A stretch of DNA of 64,000 nt from Calothrix sp. PCC 6303. Lineage in GTDB: Bacteria; Cyanobacteriota; Cyanobacteriia; Cyanobacteriales; Nostocaceae. Shown here in pieces: positions 47,457-56,239 of the stretch (position 1 is the stretch's first letter; the number at the start of each line of letters is the position of its first letter). The stretch covers positions 5,704,001 through 5,768,000 of the forward strand of contig NC_019751.1 in NCBI RefSeq assembly GCF_000317435.1, read 5' to 3'. A program made the position numbers and the translations under genes. The notes below the pieces were generated by a model. That model saw nothing but the letters and a program-made list of their open reading frames with translations, was not told the origin of the DNA and did not search any database.

Positions 47457-48004
47457 ATTAAAACTGATACTAAATGCTTTGTTAGAAGCTTATAAGGAAC
47501 TATTTTCCATGTTATCCCCAAAAAATGCAGTTACAACGCACTTTTTCCTGGCTTTAGCATTTGTTTTTAATTGTCATTACTTTTATTACATTTTCGTAAT
47601 CATCTCTTTTCAAAATCAGACTTAAGACGTACATGGTTTTATACCTTTAGATATTGTTTTTTATTAGTAAATGAGTTAACGCCACCCTTTTTCCAGAAAT
47701 TTTACTTCATACTTTGCTAATTTCATAATTACTTAAAATTCCTGTGTCTGCTTATTTTTCGGGATATATCCTCTGAAAAGTGCAAAATGTATACTTTGTA
47801 CAACTAATAACGAATGTATTTGTCTATTTTCTTGTCAAGCCTATTCTTTACATTTAGGAAATTATCAAAAATTCATGAAGTAAATTCTTTTAGACAGTTA
47901 GATGTAACAGCAAAATAAACAGAAATAGGCTCAATCAAAATATGTTGAGCCTATTTTTTGCCGTTATTTTAGATGAGGGGTATCGCCCCCAGATTTAAAA
48001 TGAT
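47457..48004. other. AT-rich intergenic region with an isolated terminator
   Basis: About 550 bases without a gene. A very strong hairpin lies at 47923-47959. The rest is AT-rich; no reading frame is credible. Confidence 0.45.
47923..47959. terminator. strong hairpin terminator
   Basis: AAATAGGCTCAA at 47923-47934 pairs perfectly with TTGAGCCTATTT at 47945-47956, continuing into more T residues on the plus strand. On the minus strand it lies 50-80 bases after the stop of the transglutaminase-like gene and is followed by a T-rich run, so it probably ends that gene. The plus-strand orientation is even more canonical. Confidence 0.75.
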
Positions 48005-50323
48005 TCAAATTTTCAAAGAATTAACCCGAAAATTACTTTCAGCCTTTAACTGTTGCCATCGTTGTTGTAACCTTTGTAAATCAGGTTTATAGCCTCCGTA
48101 TCGCCAACCAACATAAGCTTGAGTAATTTCGTCAATAATTTCGGCGATGTGGGAAGGATACTGTTGATATGAAACCTGAACGTACTCTAGGGGGGTTTGG
48201 GAAGGATGTTTAGCCAGTCCTTTTTGTGCTACCCATCGCAACATATTTTGATATAGACCTTCCATAGGAGGTAGCTTATTTAAGGCTACGCGATCGCGCC
48301 AGCGATTCCACTGCTGTAAAATCAACCAACCGCCAAAACTCACCCCTGTTAAACTGACTAAGGCTTGGAGAATTCCCAACCATCCTTGGGAAAATAAATT
48401 AAAGAACCGGGCAATCAAGCCAAATATTGTCCCAAATACACCATTGAGTAGACCTGTAACTGGAGAGGGCAACCATCCTGCTACCCATTTCCAAAACTGT
48501 TGAAGAACTGTAAAGGTTTGTGTTTCTTCAATGGATGGGGGAATGACATCATGTCCAGGAATTGGATCAAAGGCAAACCAACCGTAACGCGGGAAAAATA
48601 CCTCAGTCATGGCATAAGCATCCGTATTACGGACGATATACATCCCCGTGAAAGGGTTAAATTGTCCAGCACCATAACCTGCAACTAATCTCGCAGGAAT
48701 ACCAATAGAACGCAGCATAATTGTGAGGACGGTGGAAAAATGGTCAGGATAGCCACCTTGATGTTTAAAAAGGAATGCCTCCACCAAGTCCTCATTTTCC
48801 TCTAAAAATGGAAATTCACTGGGGTTTTCGGGTGTTGTGAAGTGCTGTTTAACGTATTGGGCTAAATAAAGGGTTTTTTCGTAGGTTGAATCTAAAGTTT
48901 TACTGGATTTAGCCACACTATTTTTACTATAGTCAGCCAAAATTTCCTCTGTACGCTGCCGCACCTTGTCCTGGATTTCTGGGGGAACTTGTAAATAATA
49001 CTTACTAATTTCTGGGGGATACTTATTTTTCGCCAGATTTAGCAAAGCGCGATCGCGTTGGGGTACATCTGAGATAACTGTGTAGGTAAAACCTTCCGAC
49101 AGTTCCACAGGCGATCTTAATCCCTGTTCTGGATCAACTGCTACCAGTGGCGCTGGGAAGTAAAGTTCCCTAGGGTAGGTCATAGCTGGTAAGAGGTTGG
49201 GTAAATCAGATGTCACAGTATAGGTCTGAACTACTTCCTGAGTTTTGCCTGTGATCGTATTTCTAGGTATAAAAACTTGATATGACCAAGGGGAACGGCG
49301 CAAAGTTTGGGTTTTGTCATTGCGGGAAATCTCCCAACCATTACCTGTATACTTATCAAAAGCCAAAACTCGCCAGAAACCTTCAACTTGCGATCGCACT
49401 CGCATCACAACCTTGGGTGTCATCTCACCTCGGAGATTTTGGTTGATGCGACTATTAAAGCCATAATAAAAACTCGGATCGATTTTTCCTGGTTCACCAC
49501 CATTCCCACCGCTACCCGGATTTACCCCACCCTTGCCATTTCCTTTACGTACATAGCCGGGATTAATCACATTCCTGCCAGTAAAGTTACCTTGGACTTG
49601 AATGTTGCTACTAACTGGAAACATCCGTAGTTGATAACCAGGAAATCGGGGTAAAACCGCAAAAATTCCTAAACCGATGACTAAAACTACACCAAACAGC
49701 ATGAAATAAGAAGGTAAAAGTCCAGATAACCTCTGGCTTTTTACCTTCTGCTTGGCTGTGCCTAAGTTAATCTCAATTAAGCCGAGTCGGGAACGGTAAT
49801 CAAATACTAAAGTTGGTAATGCTACAGCTAAAAAAACTAATAATACTGGTGCAAATGCCAAAGTTTGACTTAGTGTTGCTGCCACACCAAGTAAAATTAC
49901 CCCGATGACAATGGAATAGCCTAAATCCTTACGACGGGGTATATCAAAGCCGTGGAGTACTTGAAGTTGAATCAATAATTCCGCCAACGCTAACCGAGTG
50001 TCGTTAAGTTCGCCAAATAACCGCCCAAAGAAAGCACCAAGTGCAATCAACATCCCAATAGCAATACAAAATTTAACAGACACATTTCGGCTGCGGCGAC
50101 GGTAATAACTCCAAGTTGTACCCGCACAACTTAGTGGTACAGCCCAAAAACTGAACCTAGTTTCAGCAGCAATATCTGTCGCTACAACACCTACAATTAC
50201 CAATGCCAGCACCAGTACCCGTAATGGAATCGAATTTTCGACTTCCATCAATGGTGGCAGCATTTGTTGCTGCAAGTTGCTCCATGTTGGTAAACGCCAA
50301 CGCATCCTGGAAAATTTAAACAT
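48005..50323 (-). CDS. transglutaminase-fold membrane protein (TgpA/DUF3488-like) lacking Cys and His
   Basis: A 772-residue membrane protein. Residues 1-230 hold about six to seven membrane helices, with a polybasic loop in between. A periplasmic region with Gly-rich linker (GKGGVNPGSGGNGGEPG) follows, then the transglutaminase-like domain (about residues 480-600). The family Cys motif reads GGYPDHFST, with Pro526 where Cys is expected. The His motif reads NTDAYAMTEVFF, with Tyr570 in the His position. IPARLVAGYG and GWFAFDPIPG are otherwise well conserved. One more helix near residue 650 and a DUF4129-like end follow. Probably enzymatically inactive; it sits next to patU. Confidence 0.82.
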   Translation of the reverse strand: MFKFSRMRWRLPTWSNLQQQMLPPLMEVENSIPLRVLVLALVIVGVVATDIAAETRFSFWAVPLSCAGTTWSYYRRRSRNVSVKFCIAIGMLIALGAFFGRLFGELNDTRLALAELLIQLQVLHGFDIPRRKDLGYSIVIGVILLGVAATLSQTLAFAPVLLVFLAVALPTLVFDYRSRLGLIEINLGTAKQKVKSQRLSGLLPSYFMLFGVVLVIGLGIFAVLPRFPGYQLRMFPVSSNIQVQGNFTGRNVINPGYVRKGNGKGGVNPGSGGNGGEPGKIDPSFYYGFNSRINQNLRGEMTPKVVMRVRSQVEGFWRVLAFDKYTGNGWEISRNDKTQTLRRSPWSYQVFIPRNTITGKTQEVVQTYTVTSDLPNLLPAMTYPRELYFPAPLVAVDPEQGLRSPVELSEGFTYTVISDVPQRDRALLNLAKNKYPPEISKYYLQVPPEIQDKVRQRTEEILADYSKNSVAKSSKTLDSTYEKTLYLAQYVKQHFTTPENPSEFPFLEENEDLVEAFLFKHQGGYPDHFSTVLTIMLRSIGIPARLVAGYGAGQFNPFTGMYIVRNTDAYAMTEVFFPRYGWFAFDPIPGHDVIPPSIEETQTFTVLQQFWKWVAGWLPSPVTGLLNGVFGTIFGLIARFFNLFSQGWLGILQALVSLTGVSFGGWLILQQWNRWRDRVALNKLPPMEGLYQNMLRWVAQKGLAKHPSQTPLEYVQVSYQQYPSHIAEIIDEITQAYVGWRYGGYKPDLQRLQQRWQQLKAESNFRVNSLKI

Positions 50324-50624
50324 TATTAACTGATAAAGCAGGAAGTGGATATATAAGCAAAGCGATACTTGGATGTTAAAGATACTATAAGCATCAGTTG
50401 AATTAACTACCTAAGTTCCTTTTTCACAGCTTCCCGTAGACGCTAAAGGCACTGCCCCCTAGTCAAAACTGACTTTTGCAAGTGCCTTCCTAATGACCGC
50501 TTTGTTTAAACCAAGCATAAGCTTTTTACTCAGGATCGTCATCTGAACGACTTATGTCGTGCAAGCTTCGCGCTGGCGCATGTTCAGCCCCAGGGCTGGC
50601 ATTGGTAATTAAAATTACCTAAGA
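50324..50624. other. intergenic region between the transglutaminase-like gene and patU
   Basis: About 300 bases. It includes short GC-rich repeat pieces (TCCCGTAGACGC and GCAAGCTTCGCGCTGGCGCA) of the dispersed type. No gene seen. Confidence 0.4.
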
Positions 50625-51608
50625 CTACGCTGTCGGCGTAATCATAAATTTTAGAGGTTGTTGCTCAAAATCTTCAAAATCAACTTCGAGAATATAGGTT
50701 TGGTTTGGTTGATTGCAGTTAATTTCTACATTCAAACATCCTGGAAGAGCAGATTGTGCAATCGCTTGGGAATTATTCCCCTGAATTTTTAGGATTCCTG
50801 GGACTGGTAAGTCTCCTTGGACAAGGAGTTTTGCTGCTCCACCTGGAGATAGTTGATACTCTACCTTCAAGTTGAGAACACCAGCACTACTGATCCACTC
50901 TCTTTCGATGACTGGTTCGCTAGCAGAAATTGGTAATGTCAAGTTATCAAGCAGTTGTTTTGCTGCCAGTAATGACACTGCCATTTGTTGACGAGTCTGT
51001 AAGTCTGAATAGCTGCTATCCAAATTTGGTATTGCTTCTAATCCAGCCACAGATCGATATGGGCTTCGTAAAACTAATCCGGCTAAATCATTAAGTCCTT
51101 GAGGATCTCCAGGAAATAAACTTTCAACCGCCTGAACTAATTTAGCTCCCAGAGGTAATGAAGATGCAATCAAAGCTTGACATCTTTCGAGTAATTGCTG
51201 GAAAACTTTATCTGGTAAGCTAATTGGCAAATTCAACTTAGATTGTTGCGCCACCCACCCCCAAGCGGGAACCAAGTTTGCCGCTCGATTGTCAAGATAA
51301 TCGGGATAATCTTTCAATTGTGTTTCCCAGGGAAACAAAGGTGGATGGTTTTGGATTTGAATTTGTAACCGACGTTTAAGGATGGCTTGAAAACGCTCTT
51401 GCACAGTAGGAATTTCTCCCAATAGAAAGGTTTGGGGTATCGAATCTAACCCCGATTTACTGCTTGTTAAGTCAGCATCATCAGTAGTCAGGCTCTCAAC
51501 CCCGTTAATTTCCTTACATTCGACCGAAGTATTTTCATCCGTACTAGCATCATCTGCGAGTAACATTTTGAGCAACTGGTTTTGTAAGGATTCTGAGTCA
51601 CTATTCAT
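50625..51608 (-). CDS. patU: PatU-like heterocyst pattern protein
   Basis: A 327-residue soluble protein from ATG 51608; a GTG at 51620 would add four residues. It overlaps the end of the hetZ gene, showing coupled translation. The N-terminal 85 residues are acidic and variable. The conserved core starts FLLGEIPTVQERFQAILKRR, and LFPWETQLKDYPDYLDN, NLVPAWGWVAQQSKLNLPISLP and SPYRSVAGLEAIP follow. A beta-rich C-terminal domain ends the protein. In Anabaena PCC 7120 the counterpart is split into patU5 and patU3 downstream of hetZ; here it seems to be one gene. The call rests on memory of that gene order and on the HetZ partner. Confidence 0.65.
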   Translation of the reverse strand: MNSDSESLQNQLLKMLLADDASTDENTSVECKEINGVESLTTDDADLTSSKSGLDSIPQTFLLGEIPTVQERFQAILKRRLQIQIQNHPPLFPWETQLKDYPDYLDNRAANLVPAWGWVAQQSKLNLPISLPDKVFQQLLERCQALIASSLPLGAKLVQAVESLFPGDPQGLNDLAGLVLRSPYRSVAGLEAIPNLDSSYSDLQTRQQMAVSLLAAKQLLDNLTLPISASEPVIEREWISSAGVLNLKVEYQLSPGGAAKLLVQGDLPVPGILKIQGNNSQAIAQSALPGCLNVEINCNQPNQTYILEVDFEDFEQQPLKFMITPTA

Positions 51609-52791
51609 GAGTAGATGCACCTGATCCGGACATTAAAGAGTTACGAATTTCCCAGGCTTGTTCCAAAATTTTAAACCAACGTTTTTGTAGTTGTGCCATT
51701 GATAACCCTAAAGTTTTGGCAATTTTGTCATCTGGGAGTCCTTGTTGTTTTAATTCGATCAGCGATCGCTGTTTTTCGTCAAGCTGCTCCACATATGTAT
51801 CCCATTGTTGTGGGGTCAAGCCTAAATTTGTCCGTAAATCAGCTTCGAGCCATTCGTGAACCAATTCCCAACGATGTAACAGCGCAAATCGAATCAAGTG
51901 GTATTTAAAGCGTTGCTGTAAATAATCCCGCTGACGAGAAGTTAAGCCCAAAATTGACTCAATTTCCTGTGCGGATAAATCTTGCAGACGCAGTGCAAAA
52001 TAATCAGCACAGTCGTTTTGCTGTCTTTCTTCCAAGTAACTAATCAATTCCGAAACCACCACAGAGCGCAATGTTTCCTCTTGAGGTTCTGGTTCTGGTT
52101 GGGTTGCCATCGCACTGCGTAACTGCTGCACAGCCGGATCTTCCCAAGAACCATCAGCTTCACTAGAACTACCTTCTGCTGCTTGTTCAATATCGACACA
52201 GGTTTCCGGAGGTTGCTGTTGGGAAAAAGTCTGCGCTCGGAGAATAATTAGCTGTTGCTGTCTCCCTGGAAGCGGAATTCGCCTTTTGCCATAACGCTCA
52301 GTAAACGCCATATACTCAGACAATTCCAGCAATGTCCTTGGGCTATAGGTTTTCTCCAACTGAGTTTCACGTCGAAAAGCATTCAAAGCCTCCAAATAAA
52401 AACTTTGAAGAAAATCTTCAATTATTGTCAGCCTTCCTTGATAACTTAATTGCCTTTGTGGAGGATTAATATAGCGGTAGATGATGGCACTCAGAGTGCT
52501 ATGAAGTTCGACCCTACCCCGACTAGAACCTAACTGGTAGTATCGTAAGCACTGTTGCAGTCGATGCTTTGCTAAAGCCATCGCCGAGCTTTCAATTGCA
52601 CCGGAAGCCTGAATACGCTTGCTCTCGCTGCAAATGCGGTAGACTTCGGCGGTGATTCGCATTGCCACATCGCGGCAATTCTGCTCTGAGGCTTTAGTAG
52701 CTTGGTTAAGCTCCTGATACAGGAGTTGAAATATCGCCTCCACGCCGATAGAATTATCTCCCTGAATAGTTGTGGTTGCGGCTAAATTCAT
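51601..52791 (-). CDS. hetZ: HetZ-like heterocyst differentiation regulator
   Basis: A 396-residue soluble protein with a highly conserved-looking N-terminus (NLAATTTIQGDNSIGVEAIF, QLLYQELNQATKAS). The C-terminal 150 residues contain two sigma-like helical parts: ALRLQDLSAQEIESILGLTS and LIELKQQGLPDDKIAKTLGL, the latter a probable DNA-binding helix-turn-helix. In Anabaena, HetZ is a DNA-binding protein required early in heterocyst formation, together with patU3. The overlap with patU and the presence of sds, murI and the amiC genes on one side match the alr0092-alr0101 area as I recall it. Non-heterocystous filamentous species also carry hetZ, so it does not alone prove heterocysts. Confidence 0.75.
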   Translation of the reverse strand: MNLAATTTIQGDNSIGVEAIFQLLYQELNQATKASEQNCRDVAMRITAEVYRICSESKRIQASGAIESSAMALAKHRLQQCLRYYQLGSSRGRVELHSTLSAIIYRYINPPQRQLSYQGRLTIIEDFLQSFYLEALNAFRRETQLEKTYSPRTLLELSEYMAFTERYGKRRIPLPGRQQQLIILRAQTFSQQQPPETCVDIEQAAEGSSSEADGSWEDPAVQQLRSAMATQPEPEPQEETLRSVVVSELISYLEERQQNDCADYFALRLQDLSAQEIESILGLTSRQRDYLQQRFKYHLIRFALLHRWELVHEWLEADLRTNLGLTPQQWDTYVEQLDEKQRSLIELKQQGLPDDKIAKTLGLSMAQLQKRWFKILEQAWEIRNSLMSGSGASTHE

Positions 52792-53081
52792 AATGTCGTA
52801 TTTAGAAAGACCCTAGCATACTTATTTACGTGAAGTCTGGTGGGGGAAGCTTACCCCATCGAGTTTCACATCCTGCTTGGAGGATGGGTACTGGGTTTAT
52901 AGTTTTGGGTATAAGCTAAACCCAGGTAAAGCCTGAGTTTAAAGTCTAACTTTACATAAAGTCAGCCGCCGTGGAGTATCCCCGTGGCGAGCTTTACCTA
53001 TTATTCCCAGTTTCTGTTTGATTGTCTGCATTTTATCCAAGTTAGAGTAAATACCCACCCCTTGATTAGCAGGTAAATTTT
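52792..53081. promoter_or_regulatory. divergent upstream region of hetZ
   Basis: About 290 bases before the hetZ start and the 53082 gene. A CATCC-TGCTTG-GAGGATG hairpin lies near 52870, and complementary TAAACCCAGG and CCTGAGTTTA blocks lie close by. It presumably holds the hetZ promoter; no HetR-type site was identified with confidence. Confidence 0.4.
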
Positions 53082-53555
53082 ATGGATTTAGAAGCACAAA
53101 TTCAATTGCTGATTCACGATGCACCCCAAGATGGCATTACGCCAAAAATAATCACAGCAATTACTCCAGTGCTGTTTGCCGTCGCCTCATCGTTACGTCA
53201 CTCCCAATACTACATCCTCCAAGACTTAGAGGAGCATTGGATTTTAACTACATTAAGCAACCGTGCAAATCCAAGGCTAGAGAAGCATGTTGTTTACGCT
53301 TTCCCTACAATCGATGATGCTACAGCCAATATTAGTACTGTACCCAATTCGCAAAATGTCGCTGCACCCTTACCTGTTACTCACATTTTGTTCCAATTAA
53401 TTGCATTAGAACCAGTAGATAGTATAGTTTTTTTTGAAACTTCTGGCACTACTACAGATAGTTTTGAAGTTAAACGCTCCAATTTACAAGCTCTAGTTCA
53501 AAGAGCAATCAAAAAAGATAGCTCCCATAGCCCAATCCCCCCTGATATTGCTTAA
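53082..53555 (+). CDS. conserved-looking protein of unknown function upstream of hetZ
   Basis: A 157-residue soluble protein. It is hydrophobic-helical at the start (LIHDAPQDGITPKIITAITPVLFAVASSLRH) and beta-rich in the middle (YYILQDLEEHWILTTLSNRA), with IALEPVDSIVFFETSG near the end. There is no signal peptide. The ATG at 53082 follows AGCAGGTAAATTTT, with AGG about 12 bases upstream. I do not recognise the family. It is divergent from hetZ. Confidence 0.65.
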   Translation: MDLEAQIQLLIHDAPQDGITPKIITAITPVLFAVASSLRHSQYYILQDLEEHWILTTLSNRANPRLEKHVVYAFPTIDDATANISTVPNSQNVAAPLPVTHILFQLIALEPVDSIVFFETSGTTTDSFEVKRSNLQALVQRAIKKDSSHSPIPPDIA

Positions 53556-53792
53556 CAAACTAACACAGATACCAGCTTATCCTGTCACAAGCTACCTTGG
53601 GGAAAATACTGGCAATTGGGGATTAATAATTTGGGAATTGCCCAAAAATACAGAGTCTCAGAGGGAAGAACGTAAAGCGCTAACCCTCTAAAATTTGGCG
53701 TTACTTCCACAAGGAGCTAAAATTGCAAGTTTCCTAACAAAACTGATCAAATGGGAGATTTGCTTCTCTTTGAGAATATTTTACTATCCTTG

Positions 53793-54764
53793 TTAGTACA
53801 ACCGACTTAATACGTAATCAGCCATACTTACCAATGCTTGACGAGACTCAGAAGGTGGTAAATCAGCAAGATTATCTACAGCTAGTTTGGCATGGTGCGC
53901 TGCTAGTTCCCTTGCCCTTTGAATTCCTTGACTATCATGAATTAGTGTCAACGCTTGGTTTAAATCATCATCTTGAGCAAACTCTCGCTCAATTAAGGCT
54001 TCTAAGTATGGTTTTTCTTCCAAAGCAAATAGCACGGGTGCAGTCAGATTTCCGCTGCGTAAGTCAGATCCGGCTGGTTTTCCTAATGTATCTGTAGAAC
54101 CTGTAAAGTCAAGAATATCATCCACGATTTGGAAAGCTAAACCCAAGTGATTACCGTACTCATAAAGATGCTCGATAATTTCTGGGGAAGTTTCACTAAT
54201 AACTCCAGCAGCTTTGGAACTATTGGCAATCAAGGATGCTGTTTTAAAATAGCTCTTCTTCAAATAGGTTTCCAAGGATATATTCGTATCAAAGCGGTTT
54301 AATCCCTGTTGGATTTCTCCGACGGCAAAATCCATCAGTACCTGCGATAGCAGTTTGACTACTTCTAAGTTGTCTAGGTTTGCCAGGTGCCAGGAAGATT
54401 GAGCAAAGAAAAAGTCTCCCGCTAAGACGGCAATCCTGTTACCAAACATACTGTGAATTGTGGAAACACCACGCCTTACTTCTGATTCATCTACTACATC
54501 ATCGTGAACGAGACTAGCGGTATGAATCATTTCTGTAATTTCTGCCAAGCGGCGGTGACGAGGAGTAATATCCTGTTGCAACATGGTTGCCCGCGATATC
54601 AGCAGAACTATAGCTGGTCTGATACGCTTTCCCCCAGCTCCAAACAGATGTTTTGCCGCCGCATAGAGGATAGGGTGGTCATTTCCAACTAGCTGTATCA
54701 GGTTATCTGCTAATATCCGCAGGTCGGCTTCCACAGGGGTAAAAAGGGAGGTGGCTGGGGTCAT
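53793..54764 (-). CDS. sds: all-trans polyprenyl (solanesyl) diphosphate synthase
   Basis: A 323-residue cytosolic prenyltransferase that builds the side chain of plastoquinone. The first Asp-rich motif is LVHDDVVDES and the second is QIVDDILDFTG, each binding Mg2+ and the allylic substrate. GAGGKRIRPAIVLL near the start and the KTASLIANSSKAAGV block also fit. The residues ahead of the first Asp motif are small (HTAS), typical of long-chain synthases, so solanesyl diphosphate (C45) is likely. The start is ATG at 54764. It lies between hetZ and murI. Confidence 0.93.
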   Translation of the reverse strand: MTPATSLFTPVEADLRILADNLIQLVGNDHPILYAAAKHLFGAGGKRIRPAIVLLISRATMLQQDITPRHRRLAEITEMIHTASLVHDDVVDESEVRRGVSTIHSMFGNRIAVLAGDFFFAQSSWHLANLDNLEVVKLLSQVLMDFAVGEIQQGLNRFDTNISLETYLKKSYFKTASLIANSSKAAGVISETSPEIIEHLYEYGNHLGLAFQIVDDILDFTGSTDTLGKPAGSDLRSGNLTAPVLFALEEKPYLEALIEREFAQDDDLNQALTLIHDSQGIQRARELAAHHAKLAVDNLADLPPSESRQALVSMADYVLSRLY

Positions 54765-55604
54765 GGATAGGCGGACTCTGGATTAAGTTACGAAAGTTTA
54801 CATATTCTATAATCATTTTAAGATAACGCAGTGCTAGTGGGAAGTTTTCATCAAAATTAAGCATCAGGGAATGGGAAACTCCCAATAAATATCACTTTTG
54901 GGGTATGAGCAATGCAGTGAATGTAGTAGTATGGATGGGTGATCCCCATTAGTAATTGATCATTTTCGATTTTTCAGAATTTAGCTAAAAACTTAGCTGA
55001 AAAGGCGAAGAGATTGTGTTACGCTAAAAGCAAGGGACTCATAATATTTTTAATATTCACGAAGTCAGAGCGGTATATTTTTGGAAGCTGGTTCCTCCAG
55101 AAATTTGCCTTATAAGCCTCGTCGTTGTACGGCGATGTCTCTGTCACCCCGAACGCTAAGTTGTGTTTAAGTATTTTTGCTTCTTTTAAGTGGTGAGTTT
55201 GAATAAATAGTTGAAGTGGAGCTGAGAGTTTTATGTAGGCTCTGTTATTTACTTATTTTTTGTCACTGTTTGAGAAAGCAGGTACCTAAATATGTGAGGG
55301 ATTGGTTGTGCCTTCAGATTCAAGCTGAAATATAGCATGTTCTAAGGCTGTAAAGGGTTAAATACTGAGAACGCAGACTTAAATAGGCTGCTGAAGTAGT
55401 AATTCAATCGTTTATCAGAAACGGTTGAGTTGTGGTGTGTATAAAGTCTGTAGCTATACATAACATTAGCGTTAGCTGAAAGTTAACGCTAATGCTCGAG
55501 TGAGATTTTTTCTATGAAAAGTATGGTTGCCACGAGTATATTTTGGCGGCTAGATTTTTGTGATTCAAATTATTTTTATTTCAACTTATATAAAGGGCAC
55601 AAAG
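54765..55604. other. long gene-free region, candidate RNA gene
   Basis: About 840 bases without a credible protein. A strong plus-strand terminator-like hairpin at 55464-55494 with a T tract at about 55505-55511 ends a stretch with no gene upstream on that strand. A plus-strand transcript (ncRNA or a long leader) is therefore possible between about 54800 and 55510. I could not match tmRNA, 6S, RNase P or SRP RNA to it by eye. Confidence 0.4.
55464..55511 (+). terminator. strong terminator-like hairpin
   Basis: CATTAGCGTTAGCT at 55464-55477 pairs with AGTTAACGCTAATG at 55481-55494 (14 pairs, one G-T, GAA loop). A GCTCGAGTGAG spacer and then ATTTTTTT follow. Only the plus-strand orientation carries the T tract. 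Confidence 0.65.
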
Positions 55605-55799
55605 ATGGTTTATGCAAAAATGCCTATGATGATATTTATTCTCGCTTCTGGGTACTTATTTACCGTTTATCTACTATTAGCATTAGCTAAACGTAGTGGA
55701 AAAAAAGAATCTGGTGGGGGGGTTAATTTTGTTGCTGCTGGAAAAAACCAGCAAGAAGTTCAGGTGGGACAAAACTTGCCGGAAGTTGGCAGTAGTTGA
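55605..55799 (+). CDS. small single-pass membrane protein
   Basis: A 64-residue protein from ATG 55605 (MVYAKMPMMIF), preceded by AAAGGG about 9 bases upstream. It has one membrane helix (about residues 7-27, MMIFILASGYLFTVYLLLALA), then a basic stop-transfer (KRSGKK) and a Gly/Gln/Val-rich tail. A GTG at 55560 keeps the frame open for 15 more residues but lacks a ribosome site. It resembles thylakoid small-subunit proteins in shape, but I do not recognise it. Confidence 0.5.
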   Translation: MVYAKMPMMIFILASGYLFTVYLLLALAKRSGKKESGGGVNFVAAGKNQQEVQVGQNLPEVGSS

Positions 55800-56239
55800 G
55801 ACGACGGGCTTAAAACAATTCGCAATACCCGCTATTGCGGGAAGCAAGCTAGGCAATTACGTTTTGCGACGGGGATTTAGACCCCGACCCAAAACGGACT
55901 GAATATTTAACGGTACGCTATTCATCCCCGCCCTCAATGTATTCATAGGGTGGGGACGAATCCCCAGGATTTTCTGGTAGGATATTGAAGTCTTGACCAT
56001 CAATGCCATAAGCGAAAACCAAGCGGTGGAGGTATATGTTGCAAGAAAACCCTTCGACTTACGCTCAGGGTAAAAGATTTGGGTCTTGGGAACCAGGACT
56101 CCTGCCCTTGGAGGGAATGTTAGACCAATAGAACTACGAAGTCCTGGAGGCTGTTCCCGATGAATTGGGAAGCCCCGTCTGTCTTACGGCGGGGTAGTTC
56201 ACAGAGGACGCATTGCGCCGTTGACAACCCTCTTTAAGT
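55800..56239. other. relic of an IS200/IS605-type element and a tRNA-like fragment
   Basis: No intact gene. Right of centre are two adjacent hairpins: TTCCC-GATGAATT-GGGAA (56154-56171) and CCCCG-TCTGTCTTACGG-CGGGG (56173-56194) followed by TAGTTCAC. This pair of hairpins is typical of right ends of IS200/IS605 elements in cyanobacteria. The stretch complementary to 56085-56150 resembles a decayed tRNA (GTAGTTCTATTGGTCTAACA D arm and GAGTCCTGGTTCC T-arm start), but the acceptor and T stems do not close. Confidence 0.4.

Noticed and set aside
56085-56150. functional tRNA gene on the minus strand
   Set aside because: The acceptor and T stems do not pair and the anticodon stem has mismatches; it is at most a relic.
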